Below, piece by piece: positions 48,310 through 59,181 of a stretch of DNA of 64,000 nucleotides; position 1 is the stretch's first letter, and the number at the start of each line of letters is the position of its first letter. A program made the translations under genes and the position numbers. The notes under the pieces are model-generated. The model was not told the origin of the DNA, ran no database searches, and saw only the letters and a program-made list of their open reading frames with translations. The stretch is from Aquilaria yunnanensis (lineage: Eukaryota; Streptophyta; Magnoliopsida; Malvales; Thymelaeaceae): NCBI GenBank assembly GCA_039654915.1, contig CM077594.1, forward strand, positions 96,672,893 to 96,736,892, read 5' to 3'.

Positions 48310-49713
48310 TCAATTCACGACCCTACAATTCTTCCTTATCTCGCCTCCAGACCCAGTTATGGGCTCAATGGAGCCCATCTTCACCATCGCCGCCACAAAC
48401 TTGGCTGCCCACTCCCTCGGATGATTTGCATTCGCCTTCACCATCTTCCTCGTCAAATCGCTTGTCCACAGCTCCTGATCCGTCACCAGCAACCCCTTCT
48501 TAGCCTTCAAGTTGGTATAGTACTTGTTGTCCAGCCGAGTTGGCGTCGTCGGGTCAAAGTGCACGATCGGGTCGGCTGTGCTCGACGGCTGGGGGCATTG
48601 GGATTTCAGGAACCTGGCGTAGGAAGGATCCATGGAAGGATCCTGCTGGTAGGTGGAGTTGAAAGAGTAGAGCCTCTTGGAGAAGGAGGAGCAGTGGGAA
48701 TCGCCGATGGAGTGGGCGCCCGACAGTGTCACCATTTCTTCGAGGGAGAAGCCTTTGAGGGCGAAGTTTTGTCGGAGTTGGGCGAGGTCGAAGAAGGAGC
48801 CGGGGAGGTTGGCGCTGGCTTCTGCGGCGATGGAGATCCTGCCGTCCCGGCGGCCGGTGGGGAAGGAATAGTAGAGGCCGCCCGCAAAGACGATGGCGTC
48901 GCGGGCAGCGAAGGCCAAGATGTCGGCGCAGGAGACGATGCCGGGACATTGGGTTTCGAGGGCGGCCTTGGCTTGGTCGATGACTTCGAATCCTGATATT
49001 CCTTTGTTGTCGGAGCTGTCTTTCTCGGCTTTGTTGGTCGGTGTTGAATCGATCAGAACCGAAGCGTCACAGCCCTATCGCCGGGAAACGATCCAGTGAA
49101 ATTTTAATGATCACTTAAATAGACCAACTCAACACCAGTTGCAAGTTTTATTGATCAATTAAGGAGAAAAAAGACATTCAATATTAATTCATCTTCCATA
49201 AAAAATTCATCACTTTGGCTGGTTTCCAGCTTTAATCACCCACAGAACGTAAACCATTGAAGCTTACTAGCCACTTGTATTATTTTATATGCATGCATCA
49301 TCTCTTTCTAATTACGTACGTAGCCTTTCTTTCTTTTAAGAAAATTATAAAATATTTAACCCTCTTATTTTTCATTAAAAAAAATTAGGGGAAAAAATTG
49401 GTATAAGTGCATTAGTGACGCATGCAGGAAATGGATTTGGATTGGGAGCCTAGGAGTGAGTGAGGAGATTAATGGGTTAAGAATACATATATACCCGGAC
49501 AAAGCAATCATGGAAGTGAAGACGAAGGAGAGCAGCAGGAACGCCAGAGTCATTTGCGAGAGCAGCTTTAACACTGCTTCTCACAATAGACTCAACCTTT
49601 GGACATGTTTTCCCATAAAACCCCTCTTTCAGCTGCGCCGACGCACCCTTAGGGACCAATACCATCGTAAGAGAGAAGAAGAAGAAGCAAGGCAGGATCA
49701 GAGACTTTGCCAT
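48310..49713 (-). CDS. Class III (secretory) peroxidase, 327 aa, two exons
   Basis: Exons are 49713-49495 and 49074-48310 (minus strand); the 420-bp intron has GT-AG ends and falls between CFVR and GCDAS, phase 0. The protein opens with a signal peptide, cleaved most likely after Ala26 (GASA/QLKEGFY), so it is secreted to the cell wall or vacuole. Haem and catalytic residues are present: distal Arg64, Phe67 and His68 in RLHFHDCFVR, and proximal His194 in VTLSGAHSIG. Structural cysteines (Cys37, the GCDAS and SCADI cysteines, and those near the C-terminus) fit the four-disulphide fold. The family uses H2O2 to oxidise phenolics, for example in lignification or defence. The overall text is closest to what I know as peroxidase 5-like proteins. 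Many family genes have three introns; this one keeps only one. Confidence 0.96.
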
Positions 49714-49786
49714 TTTATTTTTGTACTAGAGGACAATGAAGTTCAATGGTTTTAGATGGCTAATGCAAGTGCAATATCGATGGGCT

Positions 49787-49793
49787 TTTTATA
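49787..49793 (-). promoter_or_regulatory. TATA box of the peroxidase gene
   Basis: Minus-strand TATAAAA (within ctagctataaaaagccc) lies 74-80 bases upstream of the ATG at 49713, the usual place for a plant TATA box with a short leader. Confidence 0.7.
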
Positions 49794-49799
49794 GCTAGA

Positions 49800-52360
49800 G
49801 ATGTGAAAGGAATCGAAAAGGGCCAATAATTTTTTAAGAGAGTGAAGTTTGAAATGAAGAGAAATTAGTCCATTAATTAATGGAATAGATCTGGGTGCTA
49901 TAGCTTTTGTTTTACCATTAGCCAGAAATGGATGAATTCGATTGTGGCCGGCTGATTTGGGGTTCTCGCCGACAGAATAATGTCAACATGGAGATTAACA
50001 AATGTAAAGGCATGTGGCCTCCACACGCCCATTTGCTTTTTGGTGCATTTAAAAAATCGCCACTCGCCAATAAACAATTGCCGAGGCGTGTGCTCCCCAC
50101 ACGACTCTAATGTAATGTCGTAGAATACCCAAAAAAAAAAAAAAATTTAAGAAGGACTCTAATTTGGTCATTCAAACCTTTTAGTCCACCTAGCTAACTG
50201 CTATACAGCTGTAATACAATCCGGGACGGCTAAATCAAACTTTTGCCATACCATATATATATATATATATGTAAGTATTTTAATATTATCATTTATAACA
50301 TAAAATAATTATAAACAAATTAAATCTTATATTCTCTTAAAATAGAGATATATACAAATCAGATATCACATATATTCAAACTTGATGCATAAAAAAAAAT
50401 AAGGGATCCATACAGATAATGTGTAACATATGTATAAATAAAATTATACATATGTTAATGATATGTTCAATAGTACATATGGGGTTCAACTAGCCAAAAA
50501 ATATGTATGAATGCATCAAATCATGTTTCCCACCAAAGTTTGAGATGTGTATAAATCTGATGACATTTATAAAATTTGATGTATAAAATAATTGATAGAT
50601 ACGTTCATAACATGTGACACATATGTATGAATGAGATAAAAAATATGTTACAAATATATTCAATTGTATGTATAAATTCAATCATTCTAATATTTTCATC
50701 AAGTTAGAATACATCAACCCTAAAATTGAATCGTATTATTGTACATATTTGTAGAGTCTATAAGAGAAATTCTTCAATTGTCCTTCCTCCTTTTGAAAAA
50801 GAAAATGCCAACAAAAGAAAGATGTTAACATAGTGAAACTGCATTTCCTACATAACCAAAAGATTTGTACAAGTAGGATAAATAAATAGATATGTATAAA
50901 TTCAATGTATAAAAAAGCAAGACATATGTATAAATTATATGACATATATGTACAAATTGTATAAAACATAAAAAAAAAAACATTATGAAAGCATATAGTT
51001 ATTTATTATTTTCATTTGTGCACATATGAGTACCTAAAATAACATTAGGGATTAATTTGGAAAAAATAAAAAATGAGGAGCAAACACAAGGTTTTTTATT
51101 TCTTTGCACGAAGTTGTTTCTCCCACCCTCCACCACTGCCTCTAGTCAATATTCCACCACCATCAACTGTCTTAACCTCTTCATCCTCATTGTGGTGTTC
51201 CTATGTAACCAAATACGGTGGCAAAAATCACGACGATGGCATTTTTTTGAATTACGATCGGTGGTGCACCTTTCTATTCACCAGAATCATGATGACGGCA
51301 TGGGGGTTGTTCTGTGGCTTCAGCATCACTAGTAACTAATGACACCAAGGGCAATGACAACGGTTGATGGTGAGGTGGGATGACATCCTGGACCAACGGT
51401 GGCATAAGGACGTAGTGGTGCATTAGGCAGCAACACTGGTATGCTTGGGATTTTTAATTTTTAATGAAGGTAAAAAGGTAATTTCAGGGGTAAGACATAC
51501 ATAATGTAGGGTGTATCTTTTACTAATGCATTCTCAACTAGTATTCTTAGGCCTAAAAGCTATGCTTAAGTGAAATTATAGTTTTTTAATCTTATTTGAA
51601 AAACCTATGGCAACTCCTTTAAATACTAAAATAGGCAAACGATCAGTAGACAATCAAAATATCATTAAATGACACAAATAACCCTATAGTGCATGAAGAT
51701 TGTGATCAATCATGAGTTGTGATAAATATGCTATGTTTGGATATACTCGTTAAAGCTTTGTTTGGATTGAAGGAATGAGAGAGGAAAGAAAATTAGTATG
51801 ACTATTTTGTTTGGATAAGAGGAAATAAAATGAAAGGAAGAGTTATTATCCCTCCATGCTCCTTTCCTTTATATGGTTTTTTTCATCCCTCTAAATTGAG
51901 GGAAAATAAATCATTTCTCCCCTCTCTTTCCCTTTCCCTTTCATTCCCTCTCTTTACCTTATTAATTGTATCCAAAGAGACTCTAAGGAAAAGAAAATTC
52001 TACTTTGCCACAGCGGCAACTTGCTGTAGTTGGGAGGTAGAAACGACAAAACGATAAATAAGGGGAAAAAATGATTTACAACTTGTTAATTGGCTTCTCC
52101 GGTTGTAAGGGTCTGTTAATAAATTTTATATACAATTAATGAGGTTAAAAATTTATAAAAATAAAAAATAATTATCAATTTATGTAAAATAAAATGTATC
52201 ATAAAATATTGATATTATATTAGTAATATTGGTGGAAAAGTATTGTTAGAATTAATAATCATTTCAAGTTAATCAAGATTAGAATTAGTAAATAGTAGAT
52301 ATATATATATATACATACATACATATTTTTTATACTAGTAGATATGTAGCACTAGTAGAT
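49800..52360. other. Intergenic spacer upstream of the peroxidase gene
   Basis: The first 320 bases (to 50120) are of balanced composition and may hold promoter elements. The rest is AT-rich with repeated words such as gacatatgtataaatt and acatatgtatgaatg (50380-50960), forming a loose degenerate array. Short (AT)n tracts are at 50251-50270 and 52298-52312. A possible MITE with tttggat/atccaaa ends spans about 51745-51985. The open frames at 51057-51339 are not recognisable. Confidence 0.4.
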
Positions 52361-53905
52361 AAAATGGAAAATATGATGACAAATAAATTTTAAAAAATAG
52401 GAAATAAGTTCCAAGCATTTTGATATATATTAATTAAATAATTTATTGATTGTTGTACTTAAAAAATAATTAAATTTGGTGAACCAGCAATTATATTTAG
52501 TAAAAAGCATTTAAAAAAGAGGAAAGGCGTTTATGAAATATAAAAAGTGATAAAGGGACAAGAAAAGCATTTATAAGATAGAAAAAGTGCTAAAGAGAGA
52601 AGAAAAGCATTGTCACCACATTTTTTTGGAAAAAAGCACTTCAGTCCTAAAACTTTTAGTCTTTTACCAAAAGACTTAGTTTTGTTCTATTTAGTATAAA
52701 CCTTGTGCATAAATCATCAATATACTCCCATTAATCTCACCCAATGATTTTCTAATTAACATTAAGTAGGATAGCTAGAGATGAAGCATACCAAATTGGT
52801 TATCCTTCGAGGAAAAGCAATTGCAGAAGGCAAATAAAAAAGCCATAACAAAAGTTAGATAATTGAAAACACATAAAATGGAAAATATGATGATAAATAA
52901 ATTTTAAAAAATAGGAAATAAGTTGCAAGAATTTTGATATATATTATTAAATAATTTATTGACTGTTGTACTTAAAAAAATAATTAAATTTGGTGAACTG
53001 GCAATTATATTTAGTAAAAAGTATTTAAAAAAAGCGGAAAAGCATTTATGAAATATAAAAAGTGATAAAGGGACAAAAAAAGTGTTTATGAGATAGAAAA
53101 AGTGCTAAAGGGAGAAGAAAAGCATTGGCACCACATTTTTTGGGGAAAAAGAACTTTAGTCTTGAAAATTTTAGTATTTTACCAAAAGACTCAGTTTTGT
53201 TCTACTTGGTATAAATCTTGTGTATAAATCATCAATATACTCCCATTAATCTCACCTGATGATTTTTTGATTAACATTAAGTAGGGTAGCTGGAGATGAA
53301 GCATAACAAATTAGTTATCCTTCAAGGAAAAGCAATTGCAGAAGGTAAATGAAAAAGCCATAACAGAAGTTAGATAACTGAAAAAATATAAAATGGAAAA
53401 TACGATGATAAATAAATTTTTAAAAATAGGAAATAAGTTGCAAGCATTTTTATACATATTATTAAATAATTTATGGAATGTTGTACTTAAAAAATAATTA
53501 AATTTGGTGAACTAGCAATTATATTTAGTAAAAGCATTTAAAAAAAAAAAAGAAAAGCGTTTATGAAATATAAAAAGTGCTAAAGGGGCAAGAAAAGCAT
53601 TTATGAGTTAGGGAAAGTGCTAAAAGGAGAAAGAAAGAATTGGCACCACATTTTTTGAGAAAAAAACACTTCAATCCTAAAACTTTTAGTCTTTTACCAA
53701 AAGACTCAGTTTTGTTCTGTTTGGTATAAATCTTGTGCATAAATCATCAATATACTCCCATTAATCTCATCCGGTGATTTTTCAATGAACATTAAGTAGG
53801 GTAATTGGAGATGAAGCATACCAAATTGGTTATCTTTCGAGGAAAAACAATTATAGAAGGCAAATGAAAAAGCCACAACAAAAGTTAGATAATTGAAAAA
53901 AAATA
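52361..53905. repeat. Three-copy tandem repeat, unit about 515 bp
   Basis: Units start at 52361, 52875 and 53390 with (t)aaaatggaaaatatgatga or a close variant and continue in register. Shared words are ttgttgtacttaaaaaataa, gcaattatatttagtaaaa, gaaatataaaaagtg, gcattggcaccacattttt, ttaccaaaagactcagtttt and agatgaagcataccaaattg. Divergence is low (a few percent by eye). No coding is present. Confidence 0.88.
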
Positions 53906-54285
53906 AAATGAGTTCAGTTTAGTGAAAAAACTTGTCACAAAATAAAAAAGTGATATTTATGGAGGAAAACACATTTACAGGAGAACAAAAGCGTTAAGAG
54001 GAGAAAAAAAACATTAAGACAAAAACAAAAATGCAAAAGGTGAAGAAATAACATTTGTTGTAGAAAAATGATTTCATAAGCATTTAGGGGAGAATAAAAG
54101 TGTTTGGGAGAGAGCAAAAGCGTTGGTTGAGTACAAAACCATTCAACAAGAGAAAAAAGGATTGGGGTAAAATGACACTTTTAGTCTTAAATTTTTAGTG
54201 TTTTGTCAACTTAGTCCTAAAACTTATGAAGTTTCTAATTGAGTTCTAATTCTTCTAAAATGAACTGGTTTACATTCAAGGGTCT
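53906..54285. repeat. Left arm flanking the palindromic minisatellite
   Basis: A degenerate fourth unit of the 515-bp repeat, in which the short words aaaagcgtt and ggagaacaaaa recur. It ends with cacttttagtcttaaatttt, cttagtcctaaaacttatg and attcttctaaaatgaa. These three words reappear inverted at 55395-55500, so the minisatellite lies between inverted arms. Confidence 0.6.
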
Positions 54286-55400
54286 GAAGGAGAATCAATG
54301 ACCCACTGAATGTGAACCAGTAAGTACTGGTTCACTTTCAATGGGTCTTTGGTTCATATTCAATGGCCCTGATAGAGAACTAGTGACCCCTTGAATGTGA
54401 ACCGGTAAATATTGGTTCACTTTTCATGGGTCTGAAGGAGAACCAGTGACCTCCTGAATGTGAGCCAGACTACTTACCAATCTGGTTCACATTCAAGGGG
54501 TCACTAGTTCTTCTTCAGACCCATGAAAAGTGAACCAATGAAGTACTAGTTCTCTACTAGTTCACGTTCAAGAGGTTCCTAGTTGACATTCAGGGGCCTG
54601 ATGGAGAACTAGTGACCTCCCTGAATATAAACCGATAACTACTGGTTCATATTCAGGAGTTCCTGGTTCACATTCAGGGGTCTGAAGGAAAACCAGTGAC
54701 CCCTTTGAATGTGAACCAATAAGTAGTGATTCACATTTAATGAGTCCTTGGTTCACATTCAGGGGCCTGATGGAGAATTAGTACCCCTGAATGTGAACCG
54801 ATAATTGAATGTGAATCGGTAACTACTAGTTCACATTTAAGGGGTCCCTGATTCATATTCAAAGACTTGAAGGAGAACCAGTGACCCCCTGAATGTGAAT
54901 CAGTAAGTACTAGTTAACATTTAGGAGTCCTTGGTTCACATTCAAGGGGTCCTTTCAGTGGCCTAATGGAGAACCAATGACCCCCCTGAATGTAACTGGT
55001 AAATATTGGTTCACGTTCAGGGGGTCCCTTGTTCAAATTTAGGGGTCTGATAGAGAACCAATGATCCCCTTGAATACGAACCAATAAGTATTGATTCACA
55101 TTCAGAAGGCCCTTTGTCCACTTTCAGGGGCCTAATGGAGAACCAATGACCCCCTAAATATAAACTGATAACTTCTGGTTCACATTCAAGAGTCTGAAGG
55201 AGAACTAATGACCCACTAAATGTGAACCAGTACCAGTGACCCCCTAAATATGAACCAGTAAGTACCGGTTCACATTCAGGGGGTCTTTGGTTCACATTAA
55301 GGGGCTTGATGAAGAACCGGTAACCCCACTGGTTCACTTTCAAGGTCACTGGTTTACCTTTAGGGGCCTGAAAGTGAACCAGTGGCCTCCTGAATTTAAA
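54260..55400. repeat. Palindromic minisatellite (gtgaacc/ggttcac units)
   Basis: About 1.1 kb is built from one module and its inverse. The module is a ggtctgaaggagaaccagtg word, then acccctgaatgtgaacc, then ggtaagtactggttcac, then attcaggggtcc. The centre of each module (gtgaacc-ggtaa-gtactggttcac) is itself an inverted repeat, so single strands can form long hairpins. Unit order and divergence vary. Open frames seen on the minus strand (54568-55409) simply follow the repeat. Confidence 0.88.
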
Positions 55401-55660
55401 CCTATTCATTTTAGGAGAATTAAGACTCGAGTAGAAATTAGATAACTTTTAGGATTGATTTAGAAAAAGATTAAAAGTTTTAGGACTGAAGTGCTTGTTT
55501 CTAAAAAATATGTGGTGCTAACGCTTTTCTTCTTCCTTTATCACTTTTTATATCTCATAAATGCTTTTGTTGTTTTTCAAACGCTTTTCCTGTTTTACTA
55601 AATATAAATGTTAGTTCACGAAATTTAATTATTATTTTGTTAGTACAACAGTCAATCATT
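55395..55660. repeat. Right inverted arm of the repeat complex
   Basis: This is the reverse complement of the 515-bp unit and of the left arm: ttttaggactgaagtgcttg, aaaatatgtggtgctaacgc, ttatcactttttatatctca and tttaattattattttgttag all have direct counterparts at 52361-53905. It closes the structure on the right. Confidence 0.75.
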
Positions 55661-56926
55661 TTTTCGACTTTTTTCTGTCATTTTATCTATTCTCCCACAA
55701 CTTCACAGCCACTCAAATTGGTTGTCCAATTGTCTGTTTTTTTTTTTCTCTTTTGTAGTTTCTAATTGTCATGTTGCATCAATGTAGAAGGACCTCTAGG
55801 GAAGGGAAAGGGAGGTGGGCTGTCATGAGTCCACCTTGTTTGGATACACTTGTCAACGGAGGGAGGGGAAGGAATGTAATATTGTTACAATTACACACTT
55901 GCTTTTTCCAACTCCTACGCAAGACGCAACTCTCTGTCGTTGGGCTGCAAGGAGGCACCTTCTGCAGAGGCTCTTATTGTCGTTGCTGCGTTGCACCAGC
56001 GAGCGCGTCTCACTGTAGCCCGACAATCAACAAGACGCCCCAAGCCCATCGTGGTGCTGAAACGATCCCATACTAGCATAGATGATCGCATGAGGAGGGC
56101 CACTACTTCAGACGATCGCCATGGATGCTTCCTGCTTGACACCAATCACCACGGAATCAAATGCACCAAATAGTAATCATCAGATCAAGCCCGACCTCTT
56201 TGACAATAATATAGTCACGAAGCCAACTAGTTGACTTCAATTTCGACTTCTTACTGTAGGTGAAGGAGATCTGTTAGGCCTAGTGATGGAAATCTTTGGA
56301 AAAGCATTGTCACTACCAATGTTACTGGAGAAGCTAGTAGACACCGGAGGGCCTCCAAATCAGAATCCTAGATCATCATCGCCACCGCCCTTGTCAGGCG
56401 TCTACACAGCCATAACTTTAGCAAGCCGCTTAGCTGCGACTTTCACAGCTACATTTCTGCGTGCACTTGATGGTGGAGATTCCAACGTCGGTCACCGAGT
56501 TCAACCGAGAGTGTGGAAGATCCAGAGCTCCTGCCGGCCGCATACTGGACTTCCCATCCTTTGCTGATCCATGGAAGATCATCACTCCGTGCTTTTCCCT
56601 GTGCTCGATCGGATGGATTGTCTTTCCGCTTTCAAACAAGAAGCGAGGGCAGGTTTGTAAGTGTAAAATTTTAAAGGCTTCCTTAATAGCTTTCCCATTT
56701 GTTTCTGTTCGATTTTAGATGATTGCAAAATAAGCTTGTTTGAATGGATAAGGGGGAGTGTTTCATCCCTTCTCAACCTATCGTTCATGTTACTTCCAAT
56801 CCAAATAATAACGTATTCAGGAATTTGGGATTAAAAGCGTAAAATCGGTCTTTAAGTTCTTATTTATTGCTTGAAAATTTTATACTATTTTTTACCATTA
56901 TTAAATCTTTTGTCATCTTTGATCAC
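55661..56926. other. Spacer with a GC-rich island
   Basis: From about 55770 to 56650 the DNA is clearly GC-richer, with several overlapping open frames on both strands (longest 55771-56076 and 56283-56567). None shows a domain I recognise and no splice model emerged. It could be gene fragments captured by an element or a decayed gene. The stretch 56650-56926 is AT-rich. Confidence 0.35.
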
Positions 56927-57294
56927 CAGAGGCGGATCCATGTGGTCCATGTGGTAATTATTAGGGTCCATGGACACCCTTTTTCAAAAATGAAAATTAA
57001 TAACATTTAATTAGACTATTTAAATTTTTTAATAAACTCCCATAATTTTTATAATATCTACTAGAACAAAATAATAGGTCTCTTTTACTTTAACAAAGAT
57101 AGAAAATAAACCAGTCTCTTATTTCCACCGACAATTAGGATAATGGAAAAAGTTTTACATTGGTCCTTCAACTTTTCATTCATTTTCCTATCTAGGCCTA
57201 GAACTTTTTTTCCCACTATTTTTCTTTAATTCAAAAGAAAAATTGTCAAACTAATTTGATAAAAGATAAAGTTAAAAAGCTAATTAGCTAAGTA

Positions 57295-57295
<1 letters not shown>

Positions 57296-57339
<44 letters not shown>
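57296..57339. repeat. (AT)n microsatellite
   Basis: About 22 uninterrupted AT dinucleotides inside the hAT element. Confidence 0.95.
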
Positions 57340-57343
<4 letters not shown>

Positions 57344-57639
57344 TATAAGGGTGAAAATATTTTTATCTCTTACATTATATATAACATAAATATTTCACTC
57401 ATCTTCTGAAGATTTCAGGATCTCATGATAACATACTCTTATATTATCTACCCATGTATATGCCACATGCATATTTGTTCATTTGAGTTCAACATGGATA
57501 TAGGCATGCATAATTCTAATTCTTTAACATATTATTTATGCATTTGATATAACATGCTATATAGCATATCAATTTTACATACATGTTGTGTCAAATAAAT
57601 CCTAGCATGCTACTAAGAATATACATGTAAATAATAAAT

Positions 57640-57900
57640 GAAACCTAGCATGCTACTAAACAAAGAGAGAATGTGTACCTTTCTTCTTGGTTATGTTTGA
57701 TCGAAATGAGGAAGGACTTGATCTTGGAGGAGTACCTTGAGGCTGAATTGAGATGAATAATCTCAATATTAATCCACCCATAATGCTCTAGAAAAGTGTT
57801 TAATATTTCGGCTACTAAAGGAATAGAAGGAGAACACTTTTCTCTCAAGAAAATGAAGCAAATGGAATGCCAAGGGATAATTTATTTGGCCAGCCCCCTT
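57640..57900. other. Non-repeat segment inside the hAT element
   Basis: Between the AT-rich left part and the first minisatellite lies a short stretch of balanced composition. A minus-strand frame of 67 codons (57645-57848) shows no recognisable domain. Confidence 0.3.
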
Positions 57901-57929
57901 AGCCTATTTATAGATGACCAAAAGGCACA

Positions 57930-58420
57930 TCTTTACACCAAGCAAGGTGTCCTTTAAGTCAATGAACACTTCCTTTGGCCAAGGGTCATCTATTTTGGCG
58001 AAATCACATGTCCCTTTGGCCAAGGAACACTTCCTTTGGCCTAAGAGACATGTCCCTTTGGTCAAGAGACATCTCTTGGGCCAAAATGTCATGTCCCTTT
58101 GGCCAAGGAACACTTCCCTTGGTCTAAGGGACACCTCTTGGCCGAAATGTCATGTCCCTTTGGCCAAGGAACACTTCCCTTGGTCCAAGGGACACCTCTT
58201 GGCCGAAATGATGTGTCCCCTTGGCCAAGGAACATGTCTTTTCAAGCATATGCCAAAAATACATGTCCCTTAAGTCCAAGGGACATCATTCTTGGTGCTA
58301 AAACCACCTTTTGGCCGAATAGACATGTTCCTTCACTCAAGGAACACTTCCCTTGGATGAAAGGACATGTTCTTTTAGCCAAGAGTCATCTCTTTTGATG
58401 AAGAGACATACCTTTACACA
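57930..58420. repeat. Minisatellite 1, unit about 61 bp (tggccaagg type)
   Basis: The word ggccaaggaa recurs at 58018, 58101, 58162 and 58223 (spacing 83, 61, 61), in the frame catgtccctttggccaagga, acacttcccttggtc(c/t)aa, gggacacctcttggccgaaa. The central units are almost identical. Opposed words (ccaagg/ccttgg, gggaca/tgtccc) give each unit inverted-repeat character. Open frames on both strands here only follow the repeat. Confidence 0.9.
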
Positions 58421-58489
58421 AAAGATGTGTCTCTTTGTGGTTTTGAGCTAAAAGCAAAGTGAAATGGCACAAAGCTAGCTCATTATGCT

Positions 58490-58935
58490 ACTTATGCACC
58501 ATTGAGCTCCTCTGAGCTCCAACCAAGCTCCATAAGCTGAGGTCCAGCTCCTTGAGCTGACCTTGAGCTGGAATTAGCTGCTCTCAGCTGAAGTAAGTTG
58601 AAGTCCAGCTACATTCAGCTACCAGAAGCTGAAGTGAGCTGACTTGAGCTAACTTGAGCTGAAGTCTAGCTACTTTGAGCTACTTATAGCTGCAGTGAGC
58701 TGGCATAAGCTAACTTGAGTTGAAGTCTTACTACTTTGAGCTACTAATAGCTTAAGTGAGCTGACTTGAGCTGAAGTCTAGCTACCTTGAGCTAACATAA
58801 GCTGAAGTCCAGCTACCTCCAGCTACTTATAGCTGAAGTGAGCTGACTTGAGCTAAAGGGAGCTACTTCTAGTTGCCTTAGATAGTTGTTCAAGCTAGAG
58901 TTAGCTCAATGAGCTCAAATCCTACCTTAAAAGGA
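58490..58935. repeat. Minisatellite 2, agctga type
   Basis: The text is dominated by agctga/tgagct/cttgagcta words. The longer module ctacttatagctgaagtgag recurs at about 58618 (as ctaccagaagctgaagtgag), 58680, 58741 and 58823, spaced 62, 61 and 82. AGCT is self-complementary, so the array is palindromic at short scale. It lies about 70 bases after minisatellite 1. Confidence 0.85.
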
Positions 58936-59181
58936 TCTTGGTGTGCCAAGAATTCCAACACCTTCTTCATAGTTTATATATTTTTTTAGTAGTTTGACCA
59001 ATGATATAAAAAAAAGGATAAATTAGAGCTTTTTTCAAATTTTCTTCTATTTTTTTTCATCATTACATTATAGCATATGCAAACTTATAAGTTTCATCAT
59101 CATTTAATATTAGAGTTTAATAATTATATATGTACTCAAACTCTCCTTTATAAAAATCTTGGATCTGCCACTGTTGATCAC

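Larger units (their letters stand above)
56927..59173. mobile_element. Non-autonomous hAT transposon, 2247 bp, with minisatellite cargo
   Basis: The termini CAGAGGCGGATCCA and TGGATCTGCCACTG are inverted repeats with two mismatches in 14. They are flanked by a perfect 8-bp duplication ttgatcac (56919-56926 and 59174-59181). CAG...CTG ends plus an 8-bp duplication define a hAT element. It encodes no transposase. Inside are an (AT)n run (57296-57339), a tggccaagg-type minisatellite (57930-58420) and an agctga-type minisatellite (58490-58935). Confidence 0.9.

Noticed and set aside
48421..48996. 191-codon plus-strand frame
   Set aside because: It is the antisense shadow of the GC-rich second exon of the peroxidase gene.
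54568..55409. Minus-strand frames with repeated Pro/Glu/Trp-Phe text
   Set aside because: The protein repeat is only the reading of the palindromic minisatellite; frames shift from unit to unit and there is no start context or domain.
57904..58398. Repetitive frames of up to 119 codons on both strands
   Set aside because: They are translations of the 61-bp minisatellite inside the hAT element. Similar frames on both strands argue against coding.
58490..58935. Possible CRISPR-like array of short direct repeats
   Set aside because: Units are contiguous and diverged with no unique spacers, and the host is a plant; it is a minisatellite.
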